Below, one piece after another: positions 1 through 7,578 of a DNA stretch of 23,488 bases. Position 1 is the first letter of the stretch; each line of letters starts with the position of its first letter. The notes below the pieces were generated by a model that was not told the origin of the DNA, made no database searches, and worked only from the letters and a program-made list of their open reading frames with translations. This DNA is from Flavobacteriaceae bacterium (GTDB lineage: Bacteria; Bacteroidota; Bacteroidia; Flavobacteriales; Flavobacteriaceae): positions 21,677-45,164 of the forward strand of contig PBYT01000019.1 of assembly GCA_002729755.1 (NCBI GenBank), given 5' to 3'. The position numbers and the translations under genes are program-made.

Positions 1-717
1 GTTGACGATGCAAGAAAAGCTGTAAGACAGAGATATAAAAATGGTGCAGATCTAATAAAAATTACTGCTACAGGTGGTGTAATGAGTTTAGCTAAAAATG
101 GACAGAACCCTCAATTTACTATTGATGTTATTAAAGCAATTGTTTCAACTGCAAAAGATTATGGTATGCATGTTGCTGCTCATGCTCATGGAGATGAAGG
201 AATGTATAGAGCAGTAAAAGCTGGAGTTAAAACAATAGAGCACGGATCAATCATGAAGAAAAGGACAATGAAATTAATGAAGGAAATGGATGCATATCTA
301 GTTCCAACAATAAGTGCTGGAGAACATGTAGTAAAAATGGCTAAGATTCCAGGATACTATCCAGAAATTATTATTCCAAAGGCAATTGAGATTGGCGTTA
401 ATAATAAAAGAACAACAGCTGAGGCATATAAAATGGGCGTGCCAATTTCATTTGGAACTGATGCTGGCGTTTTTCCTCATGGAGAAAATGCAGGAGAATT
501 TATTTATATGTCTGAAGCAGGAATTCCAGTAGATTATATTTTACAATCAGCTACTATTACTAATGGAAAGTTGTTAGATATGTCTGATAAGCTAGGGCAA
601 ATTGCACCTGGGTTTTATGCAGATTTAATAGCAACTGATGCTGATCCACTAGAAGACATAGCTACTCTTCAGGATATTAAGTTTGTTATGAAAAATGGTA
701 TAATTTATAAGAATTAG
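1..717 (+). CDS. Metal-dependent amidohydrolase, imidazolonepropionase-like (5' truncated)
   Basis: The reading frame is open from base 1, so the gene begins before the window; 238 C-terminal residues are visible. The fragment has the second half of an amidohydrolase TIM barrel. It starts with a strand carrying a conserved Lys (ADLIKITATGGV), followed by HAHGDEGMYRAVKAGVKTIEHG, which supplies metal-binding histidines, and GTDAGVFPHGENAGEF, which holds the metal-binding Asp. The C-terminus has the usual closing pattern of these enzymes (G-x-I-A-P-G-F-Y-A-D-L-I). The N-terminal HxH motif and any signal peptide lie outside the window. Relatives include Xaa-Pro/Xaa-Arg dipeptidases and imidazolonepropionase-like hydrolases, so the substrate cannot be assigned. 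The stop overlaps the convergent fabD stop by a few bases, with no terminator between. Confidence 0.85.
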   Translation, partial: VDDARKAVRQRYKNGADLIKITATGGVMSLAKNGQNPQFTIDVIKAIVSTAKDYGMHVAAHAHGDEGMYRAVKAGVKTIEHGSIMKKRTMKLMKEMDAYLVPTISAGEHVVKMAKIPGYYPEIIIPKAIEIGVNNKRTTAEAYKMGVPISFGTDAGVFPHGENAGEFIYMSEAGIPVDYILQSATITNGKLLDMSDKLGQIAPGFYADLIATDADPLEDIATLQDIKFVMKNGIIYKN

Positions 718-1592
718 ATTACAAGTTTGCTAGTATTTACTTGAGAATCTATTTTACGAATTAACCCTTGAAGTGTATTGCCTGGACCAAGTTCAAAGAA
801 ATTCTTAAATCCATCTTCAATCATTCTAGTGACTGATTGAGACCACAACACAGGGTTTGTTAATTGAAGTAAAAGGTTTCTTTTGATTGAATCCTTATTT
901 GTTTCAGGTTTAGCATTGTAATTTTGATATATTGGGCAAACTGGATCATTGAAATCTGTTTGATTTATAGAATGTTCGAGCTCTTCAGCAGCTGAACTCA
1001 TTAATTCTGAGTGAAATGCACCGCTAACAGGAAGAATTATTGCTCTTTTAGCTCCAAGATTGGTTAGCTCTTCACATGCTATTTTAATTGCATCTGATTC
1101 ACCGGAAATTACTAGTTGTCCTGGACAATTATAATTTGCTGGTTGAATAATTTTTTCAATATTTGAGCATACATTTTCAATTATGGAGTCATCAATTCCT
1201 AAAATTGCTGCCATGCTTCCAGGATTTTTCTCACAGGCAGTTTGCATTGCATTAGCTCTAATTGAAACTAATTTTAATCCATCTTCAAAGGAGATAGCTT
1301 TACAAGCAGATAATGCAGAAAATTCACCTAATGAATGACCTGCTGAGGCTTGGGGATTAAAATTTTTTGAAATTAATGAATGGACAACAGAATGAATAAA
1401 AATAGCTGGTTGAGTGACACTGGTTTTTATCAAGTCTTCACTTGAACCTTCAAACATTAATTCTGTTATATTAAAGTTTAAAACTTCATTTGCTTTTTTA
1501 AAATAGATTTTAGACTCATTATAATTTTCGTATAAATCTAAACCCATTCCAGGTTTTTGGGATCCTTGACCAGGAAAAACATAAGCATTCAT
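714..1592 (-). CDS. fabD: Malonyl-CoA:ACP transacylase FabD
   Basis: Transfers malonyl from CoA to acyl carrier protein, supplying the extender for type II fatty-acid synthesis in the cytoplasm. It opens with AYVFPGQGSQ, the conserved oxyanion-loop start. The nucleophile motif GHSLG gives Ser87, the CoA-carboxylate Arg is about Arg112, and the catalytic His is about His194 in GAFHSELM. At about 292 residues it has normal family length. I chose the ATG at 1592 because homologues begin directly with M-x-AYVFPGQG. An ATG two codons upstream (1598) would give an ATGA overlap with the folA stop and is a possible alternative. It is the last gene of the minus-strand operon DUF151-thyA-folA-fabD. Confidence 0.95.
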   Translation of the reverse strand: MNAYVFPGQGSQKPGMGLDLYENYNESKIYFKKANEVLNFNITELMFEGSSEDLIKTSVTQPAIFIHSVVHSLISKNFNPQASAGHSLGEFSALSACKAISFEDGLKLVSIRANAMQTACEKNPGSMAAILGIDDSIIENVCSNIEKIIQPANYNCPGQLVISGESDAIKIACEELTNLGAKRAIILPVSGAFHSELMSSAAEELEHSINQTDFNDPVCPIYQNYNAKPETNKDSIKRNLLLQLTNPVLWSQSVTRMIEDGFKNFFELGPGNTLQGLIRKIDSQVNTSKLVI

Positions 1593-1594
1593 AA

Positions 1595-2089
1595 TCATCT
1601 TTTTTTATAAGTTAAAAATGCATAATCAAATTCATTTTCTGAATTACTATCAAATCTTTCTTCATTTATCAGTTCAAAAATGTCTAAAGGTATTTCTGGA
1701 AAAAATGCATCACCATTAAATTCACTATATACTTTAGTTAATTCTATTTTATCTGCCATGTTAATTGTCTGAGAGAATATCTCTCCTCCTCCAATAATGA
1801 AAGGTTGAATATCTGCTTTTGTTAAATTAATTGCATCCTCTATTGAGCTACATACTTTGATATCGGGATTTGAATAATTTGTATTTCTGGTTATTACAAT
1901 ATTATCCCTGTTAGGTAGAGGGTTTGGAAGGGAATCAAATGTCTTTCGTCCCATTATTACAGAATGTCCTGTTGTTAGGTCTTTGAACCTTTTTAAATCA
2001 TTGGGAATATTCCAAATTAATTTATTTTTATTTCCAATAACATTATTTAATGATACAGCAGCAATAATTGTTAATTCTTTGTTTTCCAT
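1595..2089 (-). CDS. folA: Dihydrofolate reductase
   Basis: Reduces dihydrofolate to tetrahydrofolate with NADPH, regenerating the folate oxidised by thymidylate synthase, whose gene lies directly upstream. At 164 residues it has typical length for a chromosomal DHFR. Visible features are the N-terminal strand IIAAVSLNNVIG, the W-N-I-P-N-D-L motif with the catalytic acid Asp31, the NADPH loop VIMGRKTFDSLP, the IVITRN strand, and the glycine-rich FIIGGGEIF segment. The start ATG sits 6 nt after the thyA stop, and the stop touches the start of fabD, so translation is probably coupled. Identification is firm. Confidence 0.96.
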   Translation of the reverse strand: MENKELTIIAAVSLNNVIGNKNKLIWNIPNDLKRFKDLTTGHSVIMGRKTFDSLPNPLPNRDNIVITRNTNYSNPDIKVCSSIEDAINLTKADIQPFIIGGGEIFSQTINMADKIELTKVYSEFNGDAFFPEIPLDIFELINEERFDSNSENEFDYAFLTYKKR

Positions 2090-2095
2090 TAAAAA

Positions 2096-2920
2096 TTATA
2101 TAGATATTTTTCCTTTTATAGGAGGATGAAATTTATAATCAACAATTTCAATATCCTCATATTTAAAATCTTCAATATTTTTTATTTTTGGGTTTAATTC
2201 AAGCTTGGGCAGTTCAAGAGGTTCCCTTGTCAGTTGAAGATCTACTTGTTCAATATGATTAAGATAAATATGGGCATCACCGAGAGTATGAATAAATTCT
2301 CCAACTTCTAATTCACATACTTGAGCAATCATAAATGTTAAAAGTGAGTATGAAGCAATATTAAATGGTACACCAAGAAACACATCAGCACTTCTTTGAT
2401 ACATCTGACAAGATAATTTATTATCAGCTACATAAAATTGAAAAAATGCATGGCAAGGAGGAAGAGCAGCTTTTCCTTCCTTAACATTTTCACTAAAAGT
2501 TTTTTTTATGTTAGGAATAATATTTGGATTCCATGCAGTAACAATCATTCTTCTACTTGAAGGGTTCTCCTTTAAACTGGAAATAACATCATTTAGTTGA
2601 TCAACACCATCATTATTCCAATTCCTCCATTGGGCTCCATATATTGGTCCTAGTTCACCATTTTTATCTGCCCATTCATCCCATATACTAACATCATTTT
2701 CATTTAAATAATTAATATTAGTTCCACCATTTATAAACCATATTAGTTCATAAATTATAGATCTTAGATGTAATTTCTTTGAAGTTACTAAAGGAAATCC
2801 TTTTTTTAAGTCAAACTTCATTTGATAACCAAAAACACTAATTGTTCCAGTCCCAGTTCTATCTTTTTTTTCTATACCATTTTCCTTTATATGTTGAAGT
2901 AAGTCTTGATATTTTTTCAT
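2096..2920 (-). CDS. thyA: Thymidylate synthase (ThyA type)
   Basis: Makes dTMP from dUMP using methylene-tetrahydrofolate, producing the dihydrofolate used by the adjacent folA product. The 274 residues show the phosphate-binding RTGTGT near the N-terminus, SSRRMIVTAWNP, the active-site Cys156 in ALPPCHAFFQFYV, CQMYQRSADVFLGVPFNIAS, and the dUMP-binding GDAHIYLNH. Compared with the short E. coli form there are extra residues between the AWNP strand and the active-site Cys (about 133-150). From memory, flavobacterial enzymes share this insert. It lies 6 nt downstream of the DUF151 gene and 6 nt upstream of folA. The classical folate-dependent thyA/folA pair argues against a dependence on ThyX. 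Confidence 0.97.
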   Translation of the reverse strand: MKKYQDLLQHIKENGIEKKDRTGTGTISVFGYQMKFDLKKGFPLVTSKKLHLRSIIYELIWFINGGTNINYLNENDVSIWDEWADKNGELGPIYGAQWRNWNNDGVDQLNDVISSLKENPSSRRMIVTAWNPNIIPNIKKTFSENVKEGKAALPPCHAFFQFYVADNKLSCQMYQRSADVFLGVPFNIASYSLLTFMIAQVCELEVGEFIHTLGDAHIYLNHIEQVDLQLTREPLELPKLELNPKIKNIEDFKYEDIEIVDYKFHPPIKGKISI

Positions 2921-2926
2921 TATAAT

Positions 2927-3562
2927 TTATTTTTTCCTGCTTTTTATTTCATCTCTTACTTTAGCAGAAAATTCATAATCTTCTTTAGCTAAACTTTTAT
3001 CAAGCATTTCATTTAACTTTTTTAATGACATATTTTCAAGTTTAATATTTTCTGATTTTAAATTAATTTCTTTTAAAGATTCATCATCTTTTTTTTCTAG
3101 ATTAAGAAATACATCTTCTTCGTTAAAATCAATCTTTTTTTCATATTTAAAATCAGATTCAAAACCTACTTCATTAAGAATAGACTCATAAGTAAATATT
3201 GGGGCATTAAATCTCAAGGCCATTGCAATAGCATCTGAAGTTCTAGAATCAATAATCACCGTATCTCCATCTTTTTCGCAAACCATATTTGAGAAAAAGA
3301 CTCCATCAACAAGTTTATGGATTATTACTTTTTTAAGTTTTATTTCAAATTTATCTGCGAAACCTTTAAATAGTTCATGTGTAAGAGGTCTACTGGTTTT
3401 TATGTTTTTTTGAAGAGCTAAAGCAATAGCTTGAGCTTCAAATCCACCAATTACTACAGGTAATTTTCTTATACCCTTAGATTCATTTAAAACAAGAGCA
3501 AATGCACCTGAAAGATTTTCACTATAGGATATTCCGTGAATTTCTAGCTTAATTAAGTCCAT
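2927..3562 (-). CDS. DUF151 (bifunctional nuclease-like) protein with C-terminal UVR motif
   Basis: First gene of the minus-strand operon. Residues 1 to about 135 match the DUF151 family, named after plant bifunctional nucleases: a hydrophobic start, LPVVIGGFEAQAIALALQ, PLTHELFKGFADKF, and the signature DSRTSDAIAMALRFNAPIF. A charged, Lys/Glu-rich linker follows. Residues from about 178 to the end (LNEMLDKSLAKEDYEFSAKV) form a UVR-type helical hairpin like the UvrB/UvrC interaction motif. The DUF151+UVR arrangement is common in Bacteroidota. Nuclease activity in bacterial members is poorly supported, so the function should be treated as unknown; the UVR motif suggests protein interaction. ATG start, with a weak promoter candidate upstream. 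Confidence 0.88.
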   Translation of the reverse strand: MDLIKLEIHGISYSENLSGAFALVLNESKGIRKLPVVIGGFEAQAIALALQKNIKTSRPLTHELFKGFADKFEIKLKKVIIHKLVDGVFFSNMVCEKDGDTVIIDSRTSDAIAMALRFNAPIFTYESILNEVGFESDFKYEKKIDFNEEDVFLNLEKKDDESLKEINLKSENIKLENMSLKKLNEMLDKSLAKEDYEFSAKVRDEIKSRKK

Positions 3563-3578
3563 TTAATTTTTTCCATCA

Positions 3579-3611
3579 CAAATTAATTAAATATAATTTA
3601 AATCTATCAAA
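3579..3611 (-). promoter_or_regulatory. Weak candidate promoter for the DUF151-thyA-folA-fabD operon
   Basis: On the minus strand, TTAATTTG (3579-3586) differs at one position from the Bacteroidota -7 box TAnnTTTG. A TTTG (3608-3611) lies upstream with a 21-nt spacer. Transcription would start about 10 nt before the ATG at 3562. In this AT-rich divergent spacer (3563-3663) the match could be chance. A TAAATTCG at 3641-3648 might be a -7 box for the plus-strand pdhB, but it has no -33 partner. Confidence 0.3.
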
Positions 3612-3663
3612 AGGATTATAGGAAATATTTTTTTTATGATTAAATTCGTTTAAAATTACCACA

Positions 3664-4644
3664 TTGAAAACAGTTCAATTTAGAGAAGCTATTTGCGAAG
3701 CTATGTCAGAGGAAATGAGAAGAGATCAAAGTATTTATTTGATGGGAGAAGAAGTAGCTGAATATAATGGAGCTTATAAGGCTTCAAAAGGAATGTTAGA
3801 TGAGTTTGGAAGTGAAAGAGTTATAGATACTCCTATTTCTGAAGCAGGTTTTGCAGGAGTTGGTGTTGGGTCAACTATGGTTGGCTCTAGACCCATTATT
3901 GAATTTATGACATTTAATTTTGCACTAGTAGGAATGGATCAAATAATTAATAATGCTGCAAAAATTAGACATATGTCTAACGGACAATTTCCTTGTCCAA
4001 TAGTTTTCAGGGGTCCAACTGCCTCAGGAGGTCAGCTTGGTGCAACTCATTCTCAAGCATTTGATAACTGGTTTGCTAATTGTCCTGGATTAAAAGTAAT
4101 TGTTCCGTCTAACCCTTATGATGCTAAAGGATTATTAAAATCAGCAATTAGGGATGATGATCCAGTTATATTTATGGAATCTGAGCAGATGTATGGAGAT
4201 AAGGGGGAAATTCCTGAAAGTGAATACACTCTTCCTATTGGAATAGCTGACATTAAGAGAAAAGGTAAGGATGTAACTATAGTTTCTTTTGGAAAAATAA
4301 TTAAAGAAGCATATATAGCAGCTGATAAATTAGAAAATGAAGGAATTGAATCTGAAATTATTGACCTTAGAACTATTAGACCGTTAGATTATAATACAAT
4401 ATTTGATTCTGTTAAAAAAACAAATAGATTAGTAATTCTTGAAGAGTCTTGGCCTTTTGGAAATGTATCAACTGATATTTCTCACACTGTTCAAAGTAAA
4501 TTATTCGATTATCTAGATGCTCCAATTGAAAAGATAAATAATGCCGATACTCCAACGCCATATTCTCCTGTACTTCTCAAGGAATGGCTTCCAGAAAGTA
4601 CTGATGTATACAATGCAGTCAAAAAGGTACTTTATCTAAAGTAA
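3664..4644 (+). CDS. pdhB: Pyruvate dehydrogenase E1 component, beta subunit
   Basis: Beta chain of the thiamine-diphosphate-dependent E1 that decarboxylates pyruvate and loads acetyl groups onto E2. At 326 residues it has standard length. Conserved stretches include MGEEVAEYNGAYKASKG, with the ThDP-contacting Glu, the VIDTPISEAGFAGVGVG segment, EFMTFNFALVGMDQI, RGPTASGGQLGATHSQAF, and the transketolase C-terminal domain (DVTIVSFGKI, IDLRTIRPLD, EESWPFGNV). The start is TTG: an in-frame stop lies just upstream at 3637-3639 with no ATG between, and MKTVQFREAI is the family's usual N-terminus. The E1 alpha gene is not in the window; separate alpha and beta genes are common in flavobacteria. The 3' end overlaps convergent hppA by 9 bases. 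Confidence 0.95.
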   Translation: MKTVQFREAICEAMSEEMRRDQSIYLMGEEVAEYNGAYKASKGMLDEFGSERVIDTPISEAGFAGVGVGSTMVGSRPIIEFMTFNFALVGMDQIINNAAKIRHMSNGQFPCPIVFRGPTASGGQLGATHSQAFDNWFANCPGLKVIVPSNPYDAKGLLKSAIRDDDPVIFMESEQMYGDKGEIPESEYTLPIGIADIKRKGKDVTIVSFGKIIKEAYIAADKLENEGIESEIIDLRTIRPLDYNTIFDSVKKTNRLVILEESWPFGNVSTDISHTVQSKLFDYLDAPIEKINNADTPTPYSPVLLKEWLPESTDVYNAVKKVLYLK

Positions 4645-6753
4645 AGGAGCTATTACAAGAGCAACAACCGCAATTAATTTTATTAAAATATTTAAAGAAG
4701 GCCCTGAAGTATCCTTGAAAGGATCACCAACAGTGTCTCCAACAACTGCTGCCTTATGTTGTTCTGTCCCTTTCTGACCATCTTCTTCAATCATTTTTTT
4801 TGCATTATCCCAAGCTCCTCCAGCATTTGATTGAAAAATAGCCATAAGAACTCCACAAGATGTAACTCCAGCTAGAAGACCTCCAAGCATTTCTGAACCT
4901 CCAATGAATCCAATAATAACAGGAACAGATATAGCCATTAAGCCAGGTAGAACCATTTCTCTTAATGCAGCTTGAGTTGAAATTTCAACACACTTACTGT
5001 ATTCAGCAACTCCATCTGCTTCATTAAAAATTTTCATATCTGCATCTGATGCTTTAGATAAATCAGAATCATATTTTCTCATAATTTCTAATGCAGCTTT
5101 TAATTTAGGGAGATCATTAAATTGTCTTCTAACCTCTTCAATCATACTCATTGCAGCTTTTCCTACAGCTTTCATTGAAAGAGCAGAAAAAACAAATGGT
5201 AACATAGCACCTAGTAATAAACCAGACATTACTATAGGTTTAGAAATATCTATAGAAGCGATTCCTGCCGTTTGCATAAATGCTGCAAATAAAGCTAATG
5301 CTGTTAATGCTGCAGATGCAATTGCAAAACCTTTACCAATTGCAGCAGTTGTATTTCCAACTGCATCAAGCTTATCTGTTCTCTCTCTTACTTTAGGATC
5401 TAATTCAGCCATTTCAGCAATACCTCCTGCATTATCTGATATAGGACCATATGCATCTACCGCTAATTGAATACCAGTGTTTGCAAGCATCCCTACTGCA
5501 GCAATTGCAATACCATACAGACCTGCATAACTATAAGAGACAAGAATTGCAGCACAAATAAAAATTATTGGTAAAGCAGTTGATATCATACCAACACCTA
5601 AACCTGCAATAATAGTTGTGGCAGCTCCAGTTTCTGACTGTTTAACAATAGATAAAACAGGTTTTTTCCCAGTAGCAGTATAATATTCTGTTACTTTACC
5701 TACTAAGAGTCCTGCTATTAATCCACTAATAGTAGCAATAAAAACTCCATTTGAGGAAAATTCAGAGCCGTTAAAAATCCATGATTCAGGAAGTAAATTC
5801 TGTATTAAAAAATAGGTAACAATAACAATTAGTCCTGCAGATAAAAATTCACCCATATTCAAAGCCTTATGTGGATCTCCTCCTTCTTTTACTTTTACAA
5901 AGAAAGTACCAATTATAGACATTATAATTCCAGAAGCTGCAATGTACAATGGAAGTAATACTGCGTTAATCTCAATTCCAGAAAACTCATTTAAACCAAC
6001 AAAAGCAGCTCCTAATACCATAGCACCAATAATTGACCCAACAAATGATTCAAATAAATCTGCACCCATTCCTGCTACATCTCCTACATTATCTCCTACA
6101 TTATCCGCAATTGTAGCTGGATTTAATGGGTGATCTTCAGGTATTCCTGCTTCAACTTTACCTACTAGGTCAGCACCTACATCAGCAGCTTTGGTATAAA
6201 TTCCTCCTCCTACTCTTGCAAATAATGCAATTGAGGATGCTCCAAGAGAAAATCCAGAAATAACTTGAATAACAGTGTCAATATCCAGAAATAATTGTTC
6301 GTAGATAATGAATAAAGATCCAAGTCCTATTACGCCAAGTCCTACAACACCCATTCCCATCACAGATCCTCCTGAAAATGCAATTTCAAGAGCCTTTCCT
6401 AATGACTCTTGTGCAGCATTAGTTGTTCTAACATTTGCTTTTGTAGCAACCTTCATTCCTATGAATCCTGCTAAACCAGAACAAAATGCACCAACAATAA
6501 AAGATACTGCAACTAGCCAGCTACTGCCTTCATTTATTCCTTTGTATGCTAGAAGGGCAGCAGTACATACTACAAAAACAGAAAGAATTTTATACTCTGC
6601 TTTTAGAAATGCCATTGCACCGTCTGAAATATGTTTTGCAATTTTTTCCATTTTTGGATTACCAACTGGTTTTTTGGAAACCCAAGAGTTTTTAATAAAA
6701 ACGAAAATTAATGCAACAACTCCCGATAATGGGATCAAATAAGTTAAGTCCAT
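4636..6753 (-). CDS. hppA: Membrane-bound ion-translocating pyrophosphatase, K+-dependent type
   Basis: Integral membrane enzyme that hydrolyses pyrophosphate and pumps H+ and/or Na+ outward. About 705 residues with some 16 hydrophobic segments. Hallmarks: DVGADLVGK at about residues 192-200, NPATIADNVGDNVGDVAGMG with its Asp-rich Mg-PPi site, DAYGPISDNAGGIAEM, and the C-terminal GDTVGDPFKDTSGPS. In GNTTAAIGKG, Ala470 occupies the position where K+-independent enzymes carry Lys, which indicates the K+-dependent subfamily. Whether it pumps Na+, H+ or both cannot be read by eye. The start is the ATG at 6753: a longer TTG reading from 6771 would place its start codon inside the predicted -7 promoter box. 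It lies downstream of the dNK gene but has its own promoter. Confidence 0.95.
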   Translation of the reverse strand: MDLTYLIPLSGVVALIFVFIKNSWVSKKPVGNPKMEKIAKHISDGAMAFLKAEYKILSVFVVCTAALLAYKGINEGSSWLVAVSFIVGAFCSGLAGFIGMKVATKANVRTTNAAQESLGKALEIAFSGGSVMGMGVVGLGVIGLGSLFIIYEQLFLDIDTVIQVISGFSLGASSIALFARVGGGIYTKAADVGADLVGKVEAGIPEDHPLNPATIADNVGDNVGDVAGMGADLFESFVGSIIGAMVLGAAFVGLNEFSGIEINAVLLPLYIAASGIIMSIIGTFFVKVKEGGDPHKALNMGEFLSAGLIVIVTYFLIQNLLPESWIFNGSEFSSNGVFIATISGLIAGLLVGKVTEYYTATGKKPVLSIVKQSETGAATTIIAGLGVGMISTALPIIFICAAILVSYSYAGLYGIAIAAVGMLANTGIQLAVDAYGPISDNAGGIAEMAELDPKVRERTDKLDAVGNTTAAIGKGFAIASAALTALALFAAFMQTAGIASIDISKPIVMSGLLLGAMLPFVFSALSMKAVGKAAMSMIEEVRRQFNDLPKLKAALEIMRKYDSDLSKASDADMKIFNEADGVAEYSKCVEISTQAALREMVLPGLMAISVPVIIGFIGGSEMLGGLLAGVTSCGVLMAIFQSNAGGAWDNAKKMIEEDGQKGTEQHKAAVVGDTVGDPFKDTSGPSLNILIKLIAVVALVIAPLL

Positions 6754-6768
6754 GATTTTAATTTTTGT

Positions 6769-6799
6769 CAAATATAATAATGCAAAAAATGATGGACAA
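6769..6799 (-). promoter_or_regulatory. Bacteroidota-type promoter for hppA
   Basis: Read on the minus strand, TATATTTG (6769-6776) is a perfect TAnnTTTG -7 box, with a TTG (6797-6799) 20 nt upstream as the -33 element. The predicted transcription start is near 6764-6766, giving a leader of about 12 nt before the ATG at 6753. This also argues against the upstream TTG as a start codon. Confidence 0.6.
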
Positions 6800-6831
6800 G
6801 AATGTTTTAAAATATTAAATAAATTATTTTT

Positions 6832-7434
6832 CTAGATTTCCTTTTTTATAGTATCAAGAATCTTATTATAATCAGATTTATTCTCTATAAAATCTAAATT
6901 ATCAACATTTATTTTTAGAAGTTTTCCGCTATCATAATTTGTAATCCAAGCTTCATATCTTTCATTTAATCTGCTTAGGTATTCAATACTGATAGTTTTT
7001 TCATATTCCCTACCTCTTTTATGAATTTTATTTACAAGATTTGGAATACTGCTTTCAAGATAAACCAATAGATCTGGAGCTTTAACTAGATGAATCATAG
7101 TTTCAAATAAGGATAAGTAATTCTCATAATCCCTTTTAGGCATTAGCCCCATAGCATTTAAATTTGGAGCAAAAATATATGCATCTTCATAGATTGTTCT
7201 ATCTTGAATTATATTTTTTTTCCCATTATTCATCTCAAGAAGATTTTTAAATCTACTATTCAAGAAGTAAATTTGAAGGTTAAACGACCACCTTTCCATA
7301 TGGTTATAAAAGTCATCTAAATAGGGGTTAGAGATAACGTCTTCATAATAAGGGGTATAACCAAGGCTTTTTGAAACTAACTTTGTAAGACTTGTTTTTC
7401 CAGCTCCAATATTTCCAGCAATAGATATTCTCAT
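6832..7434 (-). CDS. Deoxynucleoside kinase family protein
   Basis: Phosphorylates deoxyribonucleosides in a salvage pathway. About 200 residues, with a Walker A P-loop at residues 7-14 (GNIGAGKT) directly after the first strand, an E-D-V motif near residue 31, IIQDRTIYEDAYIFA (the DR[S/T] element with the catalytic-site Arg and Glu), and a lid-like Arg-rich HKRGREYE. These match the dNK/dGK-dCK-like family common in Bacteroidota; base specificity cannot be told from sequence. I chose the ATG at 7434 because family members begin about six residues before the P-loop. A TTG six codons upstream would give an atypical extension. It is upstream of hppA on the same strand and divergent from metK. 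Confidence 0.88.
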   Translation of the reverse strand: MRISIAGNIGAGKTSLTKLVSKSLGYTPYYEDVISNPYLDDFYNHMERWSFNLQIYFLNSRFKNLLEMNNGKKNIIQDRTIYEDAYIFAPNLNAMGLMPKRDYENYLSLFETMIHLVKAPDLLVYLESSIPNLVNKIHKRGREYEKTISIEYLSRLNERYEAWITNYDSGKLLKINVDNLDFIENKSDYNKILDTIKKEI

Positions 7435-7488
7435 AAAATATTTTAATCGCAAAGTAATAGCTTTTTTTCAAAGAAAAAAGAAGAATAA

Positions 7489-7519
7489 TTTGAAAAATTG
7501 ATTTGTTTTCATAATTTAG
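7489..7519 (+). promoter_or_regulatory. Promoter for the metK operon
   Basis: TTTG (7489-7492) and TAATTTAG (7512-7519; one mismatch to TAnnTTTG) are separated by 19 nt, the same spacing as in the pheA promoter of this window. Transcription would begin near 7523-7526, exactly where the riboswitch aptamer starts. That agreement supports the call despite the imperfect -7 box. Confidence 0.5.
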
Positions 7520-7525
7520 TTGAAT

Positions 7526-7578
7526 AAGGAGGAAGGATTTGACTGATTGCAACCTCATTAAAAAATTGCTAAAGCAGT
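7526..7578 (+). promoter_or_regulatory. SAM-II-type riboswitch (metA motif) upstream of metK
   Basis: The leader carries, in order, the conserved blocks of the SAM-II (metA) aptamer: the P1 5' strand AAGGAGG (7526-7532), GATTTG (7536-7541), the loop strand ACTG (7542-7545), TTGCAA (7547-7552), the P1 3' strand CCTCATT (7553-7559; one mismatch), an A-rich connector, GCTAAAG (7568-7574) and CAGT (7575-7578). ACTG and CAGT pair perfectly and form the H-type pseudoknot at the positions expected for the family. SAM-II is known from Alphaproteobacteria and Bacteroidota upstream of methionine/SAM genes, where SAM binding represses. It would control metK, the metY remnant, metX and the OsmC gene. A U7 tract follows at 7580-7586. 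Called by eye, without a covariance-model score. Confidence 0.78.

Noticed and set aside
5942..6742. Plus-strand ORFs (5942-6133 and 6308-6742) inside the pyrophosphatase gene
   Set aside because: They are antisense to a highly conserved coding sequence. Their Pro/Thr/Ser-rich composition is what the complement of Gly/Ala-rich membrane helices gives.
6754..6771. Six-codon upstream extension of hppA starting at TTG
   Set aside because: The TTG lies within the predicted -7 box of the hppA promoter, and the downstream ATG gives the usual family N-terminus.
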